A DNA stretch of 8,442 nt from Pseudonocardiales bacterium (lineage in GTDB: Bacteria > Actinomycetota > Actinomycetes > Mycobacteriales > Pseudonocardiaceae): assembly GCA_013695005.1 (NCBI GenBank), contig JACDBJ010000177.1, positions 1 through 8,442 of the forward strand. The letters run 5' to 3'. Of the stretch, positions 1-6,195 are shown one piece after another. A program made the position numbers and the translations under genes. The notes under the pieces were generated by a model that was given only the letters and a program-made list of their open reading frames with translations, did not search any database and was not told the origin of the DNA. Every line of letters begins with the position of its first letter. Position 1 is the stretch's first letter.

Positions 1-2
1 AC

Positions 3-419
3 CCACGACCCCAACCGGGACCGCGACCGGAGCCCGACACCCGCCCCACGCCCCAGCCGACGGGCCAGGCAACGCCCCAGCAAACGCCCCAGCAAACGCC
101 CCGGCCGCGACCGGACCAGCATGGCGGAGCGCACGCCGAACCCGACGCCGAGCCGACACCGTGGGCCACCGGCCTGACGATCACGGCGACCTTCGCGATC
201 GTCGTCGCGATCGCCGACATCACCCTGAGCCGGGCGTTCGCCGAGGCGTTCGGACTGCTGTGGCTGCCGGCGAACCTGCTGGTCGGAGCGGGGATAGCGC
301 CCGCGCTGTGGCTGGTGCGGCACACCCCGTTCTGGCGGTGGCCGGCCTACGGCGTGGTGGCCGGGATGGTCATCGCGTGGGTCGCCCTGCTGTTCGGCCT
401 GCTGGGCTCAGTCAGCTAG
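3..419 (+). CDS. DUF2537-type membrane protein, C-terminal part
   Basis: This is the 3' part of a gene whose start lies upstream of the window; 138 codons are visible before the TAG stop. The first ~50 residues are a hydrophilic Pro/Gln/Arg/Asp-rich linker that includes TPQQ repeats. They are followed by about 85 residues with three predicted membrane segments, at roughly visible residues 54-76, 85-105 and 114-135. A proline-rich N-terminus with a short C-terminal membrane domain, placed tail-to-tail with sepH, matches the DUF2537 proteins of actinomycetes (M. tuberculosis Rv0882 sits next to the SepH gene Rv0883c). The function of that family is unknown. The family call rests on the membrane layout and neighbourhood, not on an alignment. 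The frame is supported by strong G/C bias at third codon positions. The gene is probably intact and only cut by the window edge. Confidence 0.72.
   Translation, partial: PRPQPGPRPEPDTRPTPQPTGQATPQQTPQQTPRPRPDQHGGAHAEPDAEPTPWATGLTITATFAIVVAIADITLSRAFAEAFGLLWLPANLLVGAGIAPALWLVRHTPFWRWPAYGVVAGMVIAWVALLFGLLGSVS
72..102 (+). repeat. 12-bp tandem repeat coding for TPQQ
   Basis: The unit ACGCCCCAGCAA occurs twice exactly, followed by the first seven bases of a third copy. It lies in frame inside the disordered linker of the membrane protein gene and encodes Thr-Pro-Gln-Gln. A less exact relative of the unit lies just upstream (48-59). In-frame slippage repeats are common in such linkers. Confidence 0.75.
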
Positions 420-425
420 GGAGCT

Positions 426-443
426 GGTCAGCTAGCGCTGACC
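426..443. terminator. hairpin between convergent genes, possible bidirectional terminator
   Basis: A perfect 7-bp inverted repeat (GGTCAGC, loop TAGC, GCTGACC) lies between the stop of the DUF2537-type gene at 419 and the 3' end of sepH. It includes the sepH stop codon at 432-434. Its position between converging genes suggests it ends transcription from both sides. There is no U-tract, which is usual for actinomycete hairpin terminators but leaves the call uncertain. The sequence GTCAGCTAG occurs at both 411-419 and 427-435. Confidence 0.45.
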
Positions 444-1271
444 CCGGACGCCCAGTAGCACGTCCTCCCACGACGGCATGACGGGCTTGCCCTTGCGGTC
501 GCGGCGGGCCGGTGCGGCGGCCGCGGGCGCTTCGGAGGTCGTGGGGACCTCGCCGCCGGCGGCAGGTTGCTGGGGCTCTGGTTCATCGGTGGGCTCGGCG
601 TTCTCCGCCGGCTGTGGCTCGGACACCTGCTCGGGCTCTGGCTCGGTGGTCGCGGGGAGCTCGATCACCGGACCGACCGTGCGCAACGGCTTGGCGGGCA
701 ACCCGTCGACAAGGTCGCTGGCGTACTCGTCCAACGCGGTGACGGTGCCGCCGTGCGCGCCAGGGTGGTATCCCCAGTGCGCACGGTTCTCCGAGCGTCC
801 GGCCCGCCAGCTCAGCGCGACGATCCACTTGTTGTCCTCGCCGCGCCAGGAGTCCCACTCGGCCTCGTCGTAGCTCTGGCCGCGCAGGCCGAAGGTGCTC
901 GACACGACGTCGGCCAGGGTGCGCGGGTCGGGGCCCTCGGCCCGAAGCGGGTGCGCCCGCTGGGCCAGCTCGGCGAAGCGGGAGCGCTCGAGCAGCACGG
1001 GGTAGGCGAAGCGTTCGATCCGCTGCAACGGCAGGCCGGCGATGTCGGCCACCTGCTCGACGGAGGCTCCGGCACGGATGCGGGCTTGGATCTCGCGTGG
1101 TCGCAACGGATTCTCACTCTCGATCGCGATCTGTCCCAGGCGGGTCACGTCCCCGCGAGCCGCGGCGCGCAGCCGCTCGTCGCAGGCCACCACGAAGCGC
1201 TCCTGACGATCGGAGTCCTCGAGCACGACATCCCCGTCCTGGCCGATTCCGACGACCCGCAGCGCACGCAT
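432..1271 (-). CDS. sepH: septation protein SepH (DUF3071)
   Basis: This encodes a 279-aa cell-division regulator. In Streptomyces and mycobacteria SepH binds FtsZ and stimulates protofilament assembly at division septa. The protein opens with MRALRVVGIG and has the DUF3071 region over about residues 1-190. That region contains a helix-turn-helix-like segment (about 57-95; REIQARI, then VEQVADIAGL and RIERFAYPVLLER), followed by WDSWRGEDNKW and GYHPG motifs. An acidic Pro/Glu-rich linker covers about 200-255. A conserved basic tail motif, RKGKPVMPSWEDVLLG, lies at residues 259-274. The ATG at 1271 was chosen because GGGAGG lies 7 nt upstream and the next 33 codons of the longer open frame look non-coding. 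serC lies 115 bp upstream on the same strand, so the two may be co-transcribed. Confidence 0.93.
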   Translation of the reverse strand: MRALRVVGIGQDGDVVLEDSDRQERFVVACDERLRAAARGDVTRLGQIAIESENPLRPREIQARIRAGASVEQVADIAGLPLQRIERFAYPVLLERSRFAELAQRAHPLRAEGPDPRTLADVVSSTFGLRGQSYDEAEWDSWRGEDNKWIVALSWRAGRSENRAHWGYHPGAHGGTVTALDEYASDLVDGLPAKPLRTVGPVIELPATTEPEPEQVSEPQPAENAEPTDEPEPQQPAAGGEVPTTSEAPAAAAPARRDRKGKPVMPSWEDVLLGVRGQR

Positions 1272-1278
1272 CGCCGGA

Positions 1279-1284
1279 CCTCCC
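1279..1284 (-). promoter_or_regulatory. ribosome binding site of sepH
   Basis: On the minus strand the sequence reads GGGAGG and sits 7 nt upstream of the ATG at 1271. It decides the start of sepH against a longer open frame that reaches 1370. Confidence 0.75.
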
Positions 1285-1386
1285 ACCCGCCCCTTCGTAC
1301 TCGTGCGCCTGACGGTAGTTGTCGCTGGCCGGAGCGCGGCGGAGGCGCGCCGAGCGGACGTTGCGCTCACCGTGGCGTACGAGGGC

Positions 1387-2526
1387 TCATCCGAGCCGCG
1401 GGACCACCCAGTCGAGGCACGCGATCAGCGCCGACACGTCCTGCGGATCGACCGCCGGGAACATCCCGATGCGCAGCTGGTTGCGCCCCAGCTTGCGGTA
1501 CGGCTCGGTGTCGACGATGCGGTTGGCGCGCAGGACCGCGGCGACCGCGGCGGCGTCCACCGACTTGTCGAAGTCGATGGTGCCGACGACCTGTGAGCGC
1601 AGCGCCGGGTCGGCCACGAACGGCGTCGCGTACTCCGACGCCTCCGCCCAGCCGTAGAGCCGGCCCGCCGAGTCCGCGGTGCGCAGCACGCATGCGTCCA
1701 GCCCGCCGAGCTCCAGCATCCAGTCGATCTGCTCGGCGAGCAGGACCAGCGTGGCCAGGGCCGGAGTGTTGTAGGTCTGGTCCTTGCTGGAGTTGTCGAC
1801 CGCGGTGGCCAGCGACAGGAACGGCGGGATCCACCGCACGCTCGCCGCGAGCTCGGCCACCCGCTCCAGTGCCGCCGGGCTCATCAGCGCCAGCCACAGC
1901 CCGCCGTCGGAGGCGAAGCCCTTCTGCGGTGCGAAGTAGTAGGCGTCGGCCTGCGTGACGTCGACGGTCAGGCCGCCGGCGCCGGAGGTTGCGTCGATCA
2001 CCACGAGCTGCTCCGCTGACGCGCCCTCGGGACGCAGCACCGGCACGGCCACGCCGGTGGAGGTCTCGTTGTGTGCCCAGGCCAGGACGTCGGCGGACGG
2101 GTCGGTGGCCGGCGCCGGTGCGCTGCCGGGCTCGGCGGTGATCACGACGGGGTCGGCGAGGAACGGCGCTCCCGCGGTCACCGCGGCGAACTTCGCGGAG
2201 AACTCGCCGTAGCTCAGGTGCAGCGAGCGGTCGCGGACCAGGCCGAACGCGGCGGCGTCCCAGAACGCCGTCGCACCGCCGACTCCCAGCACCACCTCGT
2301 AGCCGGCCGGCAGCGAGAACAGCTCCCCCAGCCCGGCCCGGATCCGCCCGACCAGTGAGCGCACGGGGGGCTGGCGGTGTGAGGTACCCAGCACGGTGAT
2401 GCCGGAGTTGGCCAGCGCGACGATCTGCTCGGGACGCACCTTGGACGGGCCGCAGCCGAATCGTCCGTCACGGGGCATGAGCTCGGCGGGAATCTGCAGG
2501 GCCGGCGCCTCGGTGGAAGTGCTCAC
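1387..2526 (-). CDS. serC: phosphoserine aminotransferase
   Basis: This encodes a 379-aa PLP-dependent enzyme that converts 3-phosphohydroxypyruvate and glutamate to O-phosphoserine and 2-oxoglutarate, the second step of serine biosynthesis in the cytosol. The sequence shows the actinomycete/archaeal-type SerC pattern. RFGCGPSKVRP is at about residues 22-32, the substrate-binding HRQPPV at 50-55 and GVGGATAFWD at 81-90. HNETSTG follows at 152-158 and DATSGAGG at 178-185. The Schiff-base lysine is predicted to be Lys202 in PQKGFASDGGLW, and the C-terminal NQLRIGMFP motif is present. Length is normal for the family. The start is GTG at 2526, with GGGAG 9 nt upstream. sepH follows downstream, and a small coiled-coil gene lies 53 bp upstream on the same strand. 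PdxH, encoded further along the window, makes the PLP used here. Confidence 0.97.
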   Translation of the reverse strand: MSTSTEAPALQIPAELMPRDGRFGCGPSKVRPEQIVALANSGITVLGTSHRQPPVRSLVGRIRAGLGELFSLPAGYEVVLGVGGATAFWDAAAFGLVRDRSLHLSYGEFSAKFAAVTAGAPFLADPVVITAEPGSAPAPATDPSADVLAWAHNETSTGVAVPVLRPEGASAEQLVVIDATSGAGGLTVDVTQADAYYFAPQKGFASDGGLWLALMSPAALERVAELAASVRWIPPFLSLATAVDNSSKDQTYNTPALATLVLLAEQIDWMLELGGLDACVLRTADSAGRLYGWAEASEYATPFVADPALRSQVVGTIDFDKSVDAAAVAAVLRANRIVDTEPYRKLGRNQLRIGMFPAVDPQDVSALIACLDWVVPRLG

Positions 2527-2560
2527 GTCGCCAGTCTCCCAGCCCGTCTCGCGGGCGCGG

Positions 2561-2576
2561 CGTGGATCACGTCACA
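2561..2576. promoter_or_regulatory. CRP-like binding site upstream of serC
   Basis: The sequence CGTGG-N6-TCACA resembles the actinomycete cAMP receptor protein site, roughly (C/T)GTGA-N6-TCAC(A/G); only the fifth base of the first half differs. It lies 35-50 bp upstream of the serC GTG, in the 53-bp gap after the coiled-coil gene. From established knowledge, serC is a CRP target in M. tuberculosis. The site here is inferred by motif only and no matching -10 element was recognised. Confidence 0.35.
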
Positions 2577-2579
2577 GTG

Positions 2580-2906
2580 CTAGCGGCCCTCGCCGAGCAT
2601 CGTGATCACGGTGTCTAGCTTGGCATCCATCTCGCCCAGTTTACTGTCGAGTTCGTCGAGCCGGTTGCCGTGCCGGGCCTGGGTACCGGCGATCTCTGCG
2701 AGCTGGCCGTCGATCTCGTCGAGCCGGTTGCCATGCCGCGCCTGGGTACCGGCGACCCCGGCGAGCTTGTTGTCGAGCTCGCCGAGCCGGTTGCCGTGCT
2801 GCGTCTGGGTGCCGACGATCCCGTTGAGCATCTGATAGATCGACTGCACGTCGTTGTCCAGCTGCCTGATCTTGCGGTCCATCTGGGCCGGACTCGGCGT
2901 CGTCAT
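2580..2906 (-). CDS. small coiled-coil protein with three 21-residue repeats
   Basis: This encodes a 108-aa hydrophilic protein of unknown function. After a short N-terminus (MTTPSPAQMDRKIRQLDNDV) come three tandem 21-residue repeats at residues 32-52, 53-73 and 74-94, then a short amphipathic tail ending GEGR. Each repeat begins GTQ(A/T)(R/Q)HGNRL and equals three heptads. Leu/Ile/Val/Met occupy four of the six core positions, while Gln and His fill the other two in each repeat. There is no signal peptide or membrane segment, so it is likely cytosolic and oligomeric. The ATG at 2906 has only a weak AGG upstream. It lies 53 bp before serC on the same strand and could share a transcript with it. 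I do not recognise a named family; a structural or scaffold role is a guess. Confidence 0.78.
   Translation of the reverse strand: MTTPSPAQMDRKIRQLDNDVQSIYQMLNGIVGTQTQHGNRLGELDNKLAGVAGTQARHGNRLDEIDGQLAEIAGTQARHGNRLDELDSKLGEMDAKLDTVITMLGEGR
2625..2813 (-). repeat. 63-bp tandem repeat (three copies) inside the coiled-coil gene
   Basis: The three copies occupy 2751-2813, 2688-2750 and 2625-2687. Each encodes one 21-residue unit (GTQARHGNRLDE and following). The copies begin with nearly identical DNA around the HGNRL codons and diverge toward their ends, so the gene probably grew by in-frame duplication. Confidence 0.85.
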
Positions 2907-2992
2907 GGGGTCAACCTAGCCGCGCGGTGCAGCGGTGGCGACGGCCTCTCGCCGATCTATGGATGGCTGCGCCGAGAGGTCAGCCGGGGTGC

Positions 2993-3094
2993 TCAGCGGA
3001 CGTTCCAGGTGCCGCTGGTCGGGCGGTCCACCTGCACGGTGAAGTTGCCGGTCGGACCCGCTCCGGAGCGGACATCACGGCCTCCTGCGGTCCA
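2993..3094 (-). pseudogene. possible 3' relic of a protein gene
   Basis: Read on the minus strand, this frame gives 33 codons ending in TGA, with a plausible extracellular-style sequence: GRDVRSGAGPTGNFTVQV, then DRPTSGTWNVR. Almost every third base is G or C. A TAG directly precedes the stretch (3095-3097). A second protein-like piece (GYGAGACVSSGPCAPLCPSG) continues upstream in another frame, as if a frameshift separated them. No start codon or ribosome site is visible. It may be the decayed end of a secreted-protein gene, but so short a piece could also be chance in GC-rich DNA. Confidence 0.28.
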
Positions 3095-3188
3095 CTAGGG
3101 CATAGCGGCGCGCAGGGGCCGCTGGACACGCAGGCACCAGCGCCGTAGCCGGAACGTCACCCGTTTGGCGGACTTAGCCACTGCTAGT

Positions 3189-3207
3189 GAGCGGCAACGC
3201 GCTGCTC
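3189..3207 (-). terminator. weak hairpin downstream of citA
   Basis: GAGCGGC and GCTGCTC pair around the 5-nt loop AACGC, starting 8 nt past the citA stop codon. On the citA transcript one pair of seven is an A-C mismatch and no U-tract follows. Position favours a terminator; the structure is marginal. Confidence 0.3.
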
Positions 3208-3214
3208 ATGCGGA

Positions 3215-4390
3215 TCAGGTATGCGCGATCTCGTCCCAACCCTCGACTTCCTCGGGCCGGCGGGGCCCGGGGCCGACGTACTGGGCCGACGGCCGCACGA
3301 TCTTGGCCTCGCGCTTCTGCTCCATGATGTGGGCCGCCCATCCCGCGGTCCTGGCTCCGGTGAACAGCGCGGGCATCATGTGCGGCGGCACCTCGGCGAA
3401 GTCGAGGATCACCGCGGCCCAGAACTCGACGTTGCTGGCCAGGGTGCGGTCCGGCCGCCGCTCGCGCAGCTCGTCCAGCGCCGCCTGCTCCAGGGCGGCG
3501 GCGACCTCGTAGCGCGGCGCGTCGAAGTCCTTGCAGATGTTGCGCAGCACCCGCGACCGCGGGTCCTCGGCTCGATAGATCCGGTGCCCGAAGCCCATCA
3601 GGCGCTCGCCGCGGTCAAGGATCTCCACGACGACCTTGTGCGCGTCGCCGACCTTCTCCACCTCTTCGATCATCGGCAGCACGCGGGCCGGGGCGCCGCC
3701 GTGCAATGGTCCGGACATCGCGCCGATCGCCCCGGAGATGCAGGCCGCCACGTCGGCGCCGGTGGAGGCGATCACCCGCGCGGTGAACGTCGAGGCGTTC
3801 ATGCCGTGCTCGGCGGCCGACACGAAGTAGGCGTCCACGGCGCGGATGTGCACCGGGTCCGGTTCGCCACGCCAGCGGGTCATGAAGCGTTCGGTGATGG
3901 TCGTGCACTGGTCGATGCGCGACTGCGGCACGGCGGGCACGCCGATCCCGCGCGCCGACTGCGCGACGTAGGACAGCGCCATCACCGACGCCCGGGCCAG
4001 CTGCTCGCGGGCGTCGTCGTCGTCGATGTCCAGCAGCGGCTTGTAGCCCCAGTACGGCGAGAGCATCGCGAGCGCCGCCTGCACGTCGACACGGACGTCG
4101 CCGGTGTGCACCGGGATCGGGAACGGCTCGGCCGGCGGCAAGCCCGGCCCGAACCGGCCGTCGACCAGCAGTGCCCAGACGTTGCCGAACGTGACGTGCC
4201 CGACCAGGTCCTCGATGTCGACCCCGCGGTAGCGCAGCGCGCCGCCGTCCTTGTCCGGCTCGGCGATCTCGGTCTCGAAGACGACCAGACCTTCCATCCC
4301 GGACTTGACCTCGATCCGCGGCGGATCCTCGCCTGCGGAATCGGTCGATCCTGCGTTCGGTGCGGTCGGCACCGTCGGCGCAGCGGGCAC
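3215..4390 (-). CDS. citA: citrate synthase, short type-2 form
   Basis: This encodes a 391-aa enzyme condensing acetyl-CoA and oxaloacetate into citrate, the entry step of the TCA cycle; 2-methylcitrate synthase activity is possible in this group. After a disordered ~25-residue N-terminus, the core starts at GMEGLVVFETEIAEPD and LRYRGVDIEDL. Residues expected for the family are all visible: His195 in AEHGMNASTF for oxaloacetate binding, and the catalytic set His230 (GPLHGGAP), His269 (GFGHRIYR) and Asp330 (LDFAEVP). The C-terminus has the basic QKREAKIVRPSAQYVGP motif. The GTG start at 4390 is fixed by AAGGAGG just upstream. It is divergent from pdxH. M. tuberculosis CitA (Rv0889c) is the closest type I know, judged by length and neighbourhood. 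Confidence 0.95.
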   Translation of the reverse strand: MPAAPTVPTAPNAGSTDSAGEDPPRIEVKSGMEGLVVFETEIAEPDKDGGALRYRGVDIEDLVGHVTFGNVWALLVDGRFGPGLPPAEPFPIPVHTGDVRVDVQAALAMLSPYWGYKPLLDIDDDDAREQLARASVMALSYVAQSARGIGVPAVPQSRIDQCTTITERFMTRWRGEPDPVHIRAVDAYFVSAAEHGMNASTFTARVIASTGADVAACISGAIGAMSGPLHGGAPARVLPMIEEVEKVGDAHKVVVEILDRGERLMGFGHRIYRAEDPRSRVLRNICKDFDAPRYEVAAALEQAALDELRERRPDRTLASNVEFWAAVILDFAEVPPHMMPALFTGARTAGWAAHIMEQKREAKIVRPSAQYVGPGPRRPEEVEGWDEIAHT

Positions 4391-4394
4391 AGTT

Positions 4395-4401
4395 CCTCCT
4401 T
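4395..4401 (-). promoter_or_regulatory. ribosome binding site of citA
   Basis: The minus strand reads AAGGAGG with 4 nt before the GTG at 4390. This strong site fixes the non-ATG start and includes the variable ~25-residue N-terminus in the protein. Confidence 0.8.
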
Positions 4402-4433
4402 GGTCGCTTCGATTCAGATCAGAGCCCAGTTGG

Positions 4434-4454
4434 CCGCCAGACTGCCCGCCAGAC
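4434..4454. repeat. direct repeat in the citA-pdxH promoter region
   Basis: CCGCCAGAC occurs at 4434-4442 and again at 4446-4454, a spacing of 12 bp between copies. It lies between the divergent citA and pdxH genes and could be a regulator binding site, or simply reflect GC-rich composition. Confidence 0.4.
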
Positions 4455-4478
4455 GCCGCGCTGGCAACACGACTGGTT

Positions 4479-4493
4479 GCCCGGCCGCCGGGC
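4479..4493. promoter_or_regulatory. GC-rich palindrome between citA and pdxH, candidate operator
   Basis: GCCCGGC-C-GCCGGGC is a perfect 7-bp inverted repeat around one base. It ends a few bases before a possible -10 element for pdxH (TACCGT, 4497-4502), so a bound protein would block that promoter. No regulator can be named. Confidence 0.35.
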
Positions 4494-4496
4494 GCT

Positions 4497-4502
4497 TACC
4501 GT
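4497..4502 (+). promoter_or_regulatory. possible -10 element of pdxH
   Basis: TACCGT fits the actinomycete TANNNT pattern. Transcription would start near 4509, just ahead of the GGAGG site. No good -35 at normal spacing is seen (TTGCCC at 4477-4482 is too close). Confidence 0.25.
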
Positions 4503-4512
4503 TGGCGTGGAT

Positions 4513-4517
4513 GGAGG
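4513..4517 (+). promoter_or_regulatory. ribosome binding site deciding the pdxH start
   Basis: GGAGG lies 8 nt before the GTG at 4526. It favours that GTG over the in-frame ATG at 4511, which has no ribosome site and would overlap the GGAGG. Confidence 0.6.
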
Positions 4518-4525
4518 TGTTGCCA

Positions 4526-5203
4526 GTGCGGTCAGATGCCGTGAACGCTGCGCCGGAGGACGTACGGATCGCCGAGATGCGGGTGGACTACCCGGAAGCC
4601 GGATTCGACCTCGACTCGCTTGCCCCGACCTGGCACGAGCAGCTCCTGCGCTGGCTCGCCGAGGCCGATGCCGCCGGCCTTCCCGAGCCGAATGCGATGG
4701 TGCTGGCCACCGTCGACGTCGCCGGACGGCCGTCGTCGCGCACCGTCCTCTGCAAGGGGATCGAGCCCGACGGTGTGGTGTTCTTCACCAACTACACCTC
4801 GGCCAAGAGCCACGAGCTGGGCTTCGGACGCTTCGCCTCGGCGACCTTCCCCTGGTACGGGCTACGCCGCCAGGTGCACTTTCGCGGGCCGGCCGAGCAG
4901 GTGAGTCCGCAGGAGACGGCGCGGTACTGGGCCAGCCGGCCACGCGGCTCGCAGCTCGGCGCATGGGCATCGGCGCAGTCGACGGTGGTGGCCGACCGGC
5001 GCACGCTCGACGACGCGCTGGCCGCCATCGCGCGGCGCTTCACCGACGTGGAGCAGGTGCCGGTGCCGTCGCACTGGGGTGGCTGGCGGATCTCGCCGGA
5101 ACGGGTGGAGTTCTGGCAGGGCAGGGCCAACCGGATGCACGACCGGCTGCGCTTCGAACGCACGGATGACCTGGAGTGGATCGTTCAGCGGCTCGCGCCG
5201 TAG
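4526..5203 (+). CDS. pdxH: pyridoxamine 5'-phosphate oxidase
   Basis: This encodes a 225-aa FMN-dependent oxidase that turns pyridoxamine or pyridoxine 5'-phosphate into pyridoxal 5'-phosphate, with oxygen as acceptor, in vitamin B6 salvage. FMN-binding stretches are visible at residues 72-78 (RTVLCKG), 86-95 (FFTNYTSAKS) and 109-116 (PWYGLRRQ), with RPRGSQLGAWAS at 138-149. The C-terminal family signature VEFWQGRANRMHDR is at 194-207. Length fits the family (about 210-230 aa). The start is taken at GTG 4526 because of GGAGG upstream; ATG 4511 is the alternative and adds 5 residues. The gene is divergent from citA and leads a probable two-gene operon with the epimerase gene 19 bp downstream. 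Confidence 0.96.
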   Translation: MRSDAVNAAPEDVRIAEMRVDYPEAGFDLDSLAPTWHEQLLRWLAEADAAGLPEPNAMVLATVDVAGRPSSRTVLCKGIEPDGVVFFTNYTSAKSHELGFGRFASATFPWYGLRRQVHFRGPAEQVSPQETARYWASRPRGSQLGAWASAQSTVVADRRTLDDALAAIARRFTDVEQVPVPSHWGGWRISPERVEFWQGRANRMHDRLRFERTDDLEWIVQRLAP

Positions 5204-5222
5204 GTGTGTCAGGCTGAGCCGC

Positions 5223-6134
5223 ATGGACCAGGCCCCGCCCACCGGGGAGCAGTACGAGATCACCAGCGGAGCCGCGCGCGCGGTGGTGACCGAGGTGGGC
5301 GCCGTGCTGCGCTGCTTCGAGGTCGACGGACTGCCCTACTGCGAGAGCTTCGGCGTCGATGAGAGCCCGCCGCGGGGCTCGGGCGCTGTGCTGGTGCCGT
5401 GGCCGAACCGGGTGCGCGACGGGCGCTGGACCTGGCGGGGCGCGGGGCAGCAGCTGGCGCTGACCGAACCGGGCCTCGGCAACGCCATCCACGGCCTGCT
5501 GCGACACGCCTGTTGGCGGCGTTACGCCCGCACCGACTCGGCCGTGACCCTCGCGGCGTTCCTGCCGCCCCAGCCGGGGTGGCCGATGCCGTTTCAGACC
5601 ACGGTGACCTACGAGGTCGGACCGGATGGGCTGACGGTGACGCACACCGTCGTGAACCTCGGCCCCGCGCCGGTGCCGTTCGGGGTCGGCGTCCACCCCT
5701 ACCTGCGCGTCGCCGGCACCGACACCGACGACTGCGTCCTCACGCTGGCGGCGGCGACCGTGCAACCTCTCGACGAGCGCAACCTGCCGGTCGGGCCGCC
5801 GAGGCCGGTGTCCGGCGCGGACGACTTCCGGGAGGGGCGGCCGCTGCGGGGCCGCAGGCTGGACACGCCCTTCGGTGACTGCGCTCCGCAGGCGGGCGAC
5901 GACCTGGTCCGGCACCGGCTGGTCGGCCCGCACGGTGGCCTGGAGCTGTGGGCCGACCCGGACTTCCGCTGGGTGCAGGTGTTCACCCCTGGCGATCACC
6001 CTGGCCGGGGCCGTGCCGTGGCCGTCGAGCCGATGACCTGCCCGCCCGACGCGCTCAACTCCGGGCGCGACCTCATCACCCTGCAGCCGGGTGAGACCTG
6101 GACCGGCCGCTGGGGCCTGCACCCGCTCCCCTGA
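5223..6134 (+). CDS. aldose 1-epimerase family protein
   Basis: This encodes a 303-aa mutarotase-like protein that would interconvert alpha and beta anomers of free sugars such as glucose or galactose. Family landmarks are PWPNRVRDGRW at residues 59-69, NAIHGLLRH at 87-95 with the first active-site His90, GVGVHPYLR at 154-162 with the proposed acid His158, and VAVEPMTCPPDALNSG at 266-281 with the proposed base Glu269. This set resembles the bacterial YihR-like subgroup, so the true substrate may be another sugar or sugar derivative. The ATG at 5223 has only a weak ribosome site (AGG about 10 nt upstream). The 19-bp gap after pdxH suggests translation from the same message. No signal peptide is seen, so it is likely cytosolic. 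Confidence 0.92.
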   Translation: MDQAPPTGEQYEITSGAARAVVTEVGAVLRCFEVDGLPYCESFGVDESPPRGSGAVLVPWPNRVRDGRWTWRGAGQQLALTEPGLGNAIHGLLRHACWRRYARTDSAVTLAAFLPPQPGWPMPFQTTVTYEVGPDGLTVTHTVVNLGPAPVPFGVGVHPYLRVAGTDTDDCVLTLAAATVQPLDERNLPVGPPRPVSGADDFREGRPLRGRRLDTPFGDCAPQAGDDLVRHRLVGPHGGLELWADPDFRWVQVFTPGDHPGRGRAVAVEPMTCPPDALNSGRDLITLQPGETWTGRWGLHPLP

Positions 6135-6136
6135 CC

Positions 6137-6195
6137 GCGAGTTGCGCGCTTGAGCCCGGCGAGTTGCGCGCTTGAGCCCGGCGAGTTGCGCGTTT
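6137..6195. repeat. 22-bp tandem repeat after the epimerase gene
   Basis: Two exact 22-bp copies (6137-6158 and 6159-6180), each starting GCGAGTTGCGCGCTTGAG, are followed by a partial third copy at 6181-6192, after which the sequence changes. The array begins 2 bp after the epimerase stop codon. Each unit carries the self-complementary core GCGCGC. I do not recognise it as a known element; it could be an interspersed intergenic repeat or local slippage. Confidence 0.85.

Larger units (their letters stand above)
2907..3214. other. intergenic stretch without an intact gene
   Basis: These 308 bp separate the 3' end of citA from the start of the coiled-coil gene. No open frame here has a convincing start, ribosome site and codon pattern. 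The stretch holds a possible minus-strand protein relic (2993-3094), a weak hairpin just after citA (3189-3207), and whatever promoter drives the coiled-coil gene, which I could not pin down. Confidence 0.6.

Noticed and set aside
1272..1370. N-terminal extension of sepH to an upstream start at 1370
   Set aside because: The extra 33 residues are Ala/Arg/Thr-rich and have no ribosome site, whereas MRALRVVG at 1271 has GGGAGG and is the usual SepH beginning.
1384..1397. GGCTC-ATCC-GAGCC hairpin at the serC stop
   Set aside because: The stem is only 5 bp, is partly inside the coding end and has no U-tract. Too weak to call a terminator.
567..1958. 463-codon plus-strand frame opposite sepH and serC
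   Set aside because: It covers the antisense of two well supported genes and becomes a string of Arg/Pro/Ser; no family resemblance.
3221..4525. Plus-strand open frame running from inside citA into pdxH
   Set aside because: It is antisense to a clear citrate synthase gene and has no domain sense. The real gene starts at 4526 by its ribosome site.
6137..6195. CRISPR array
   Set aside because: The repeats are directly adjacent without spacers and only two and a half copies exist.
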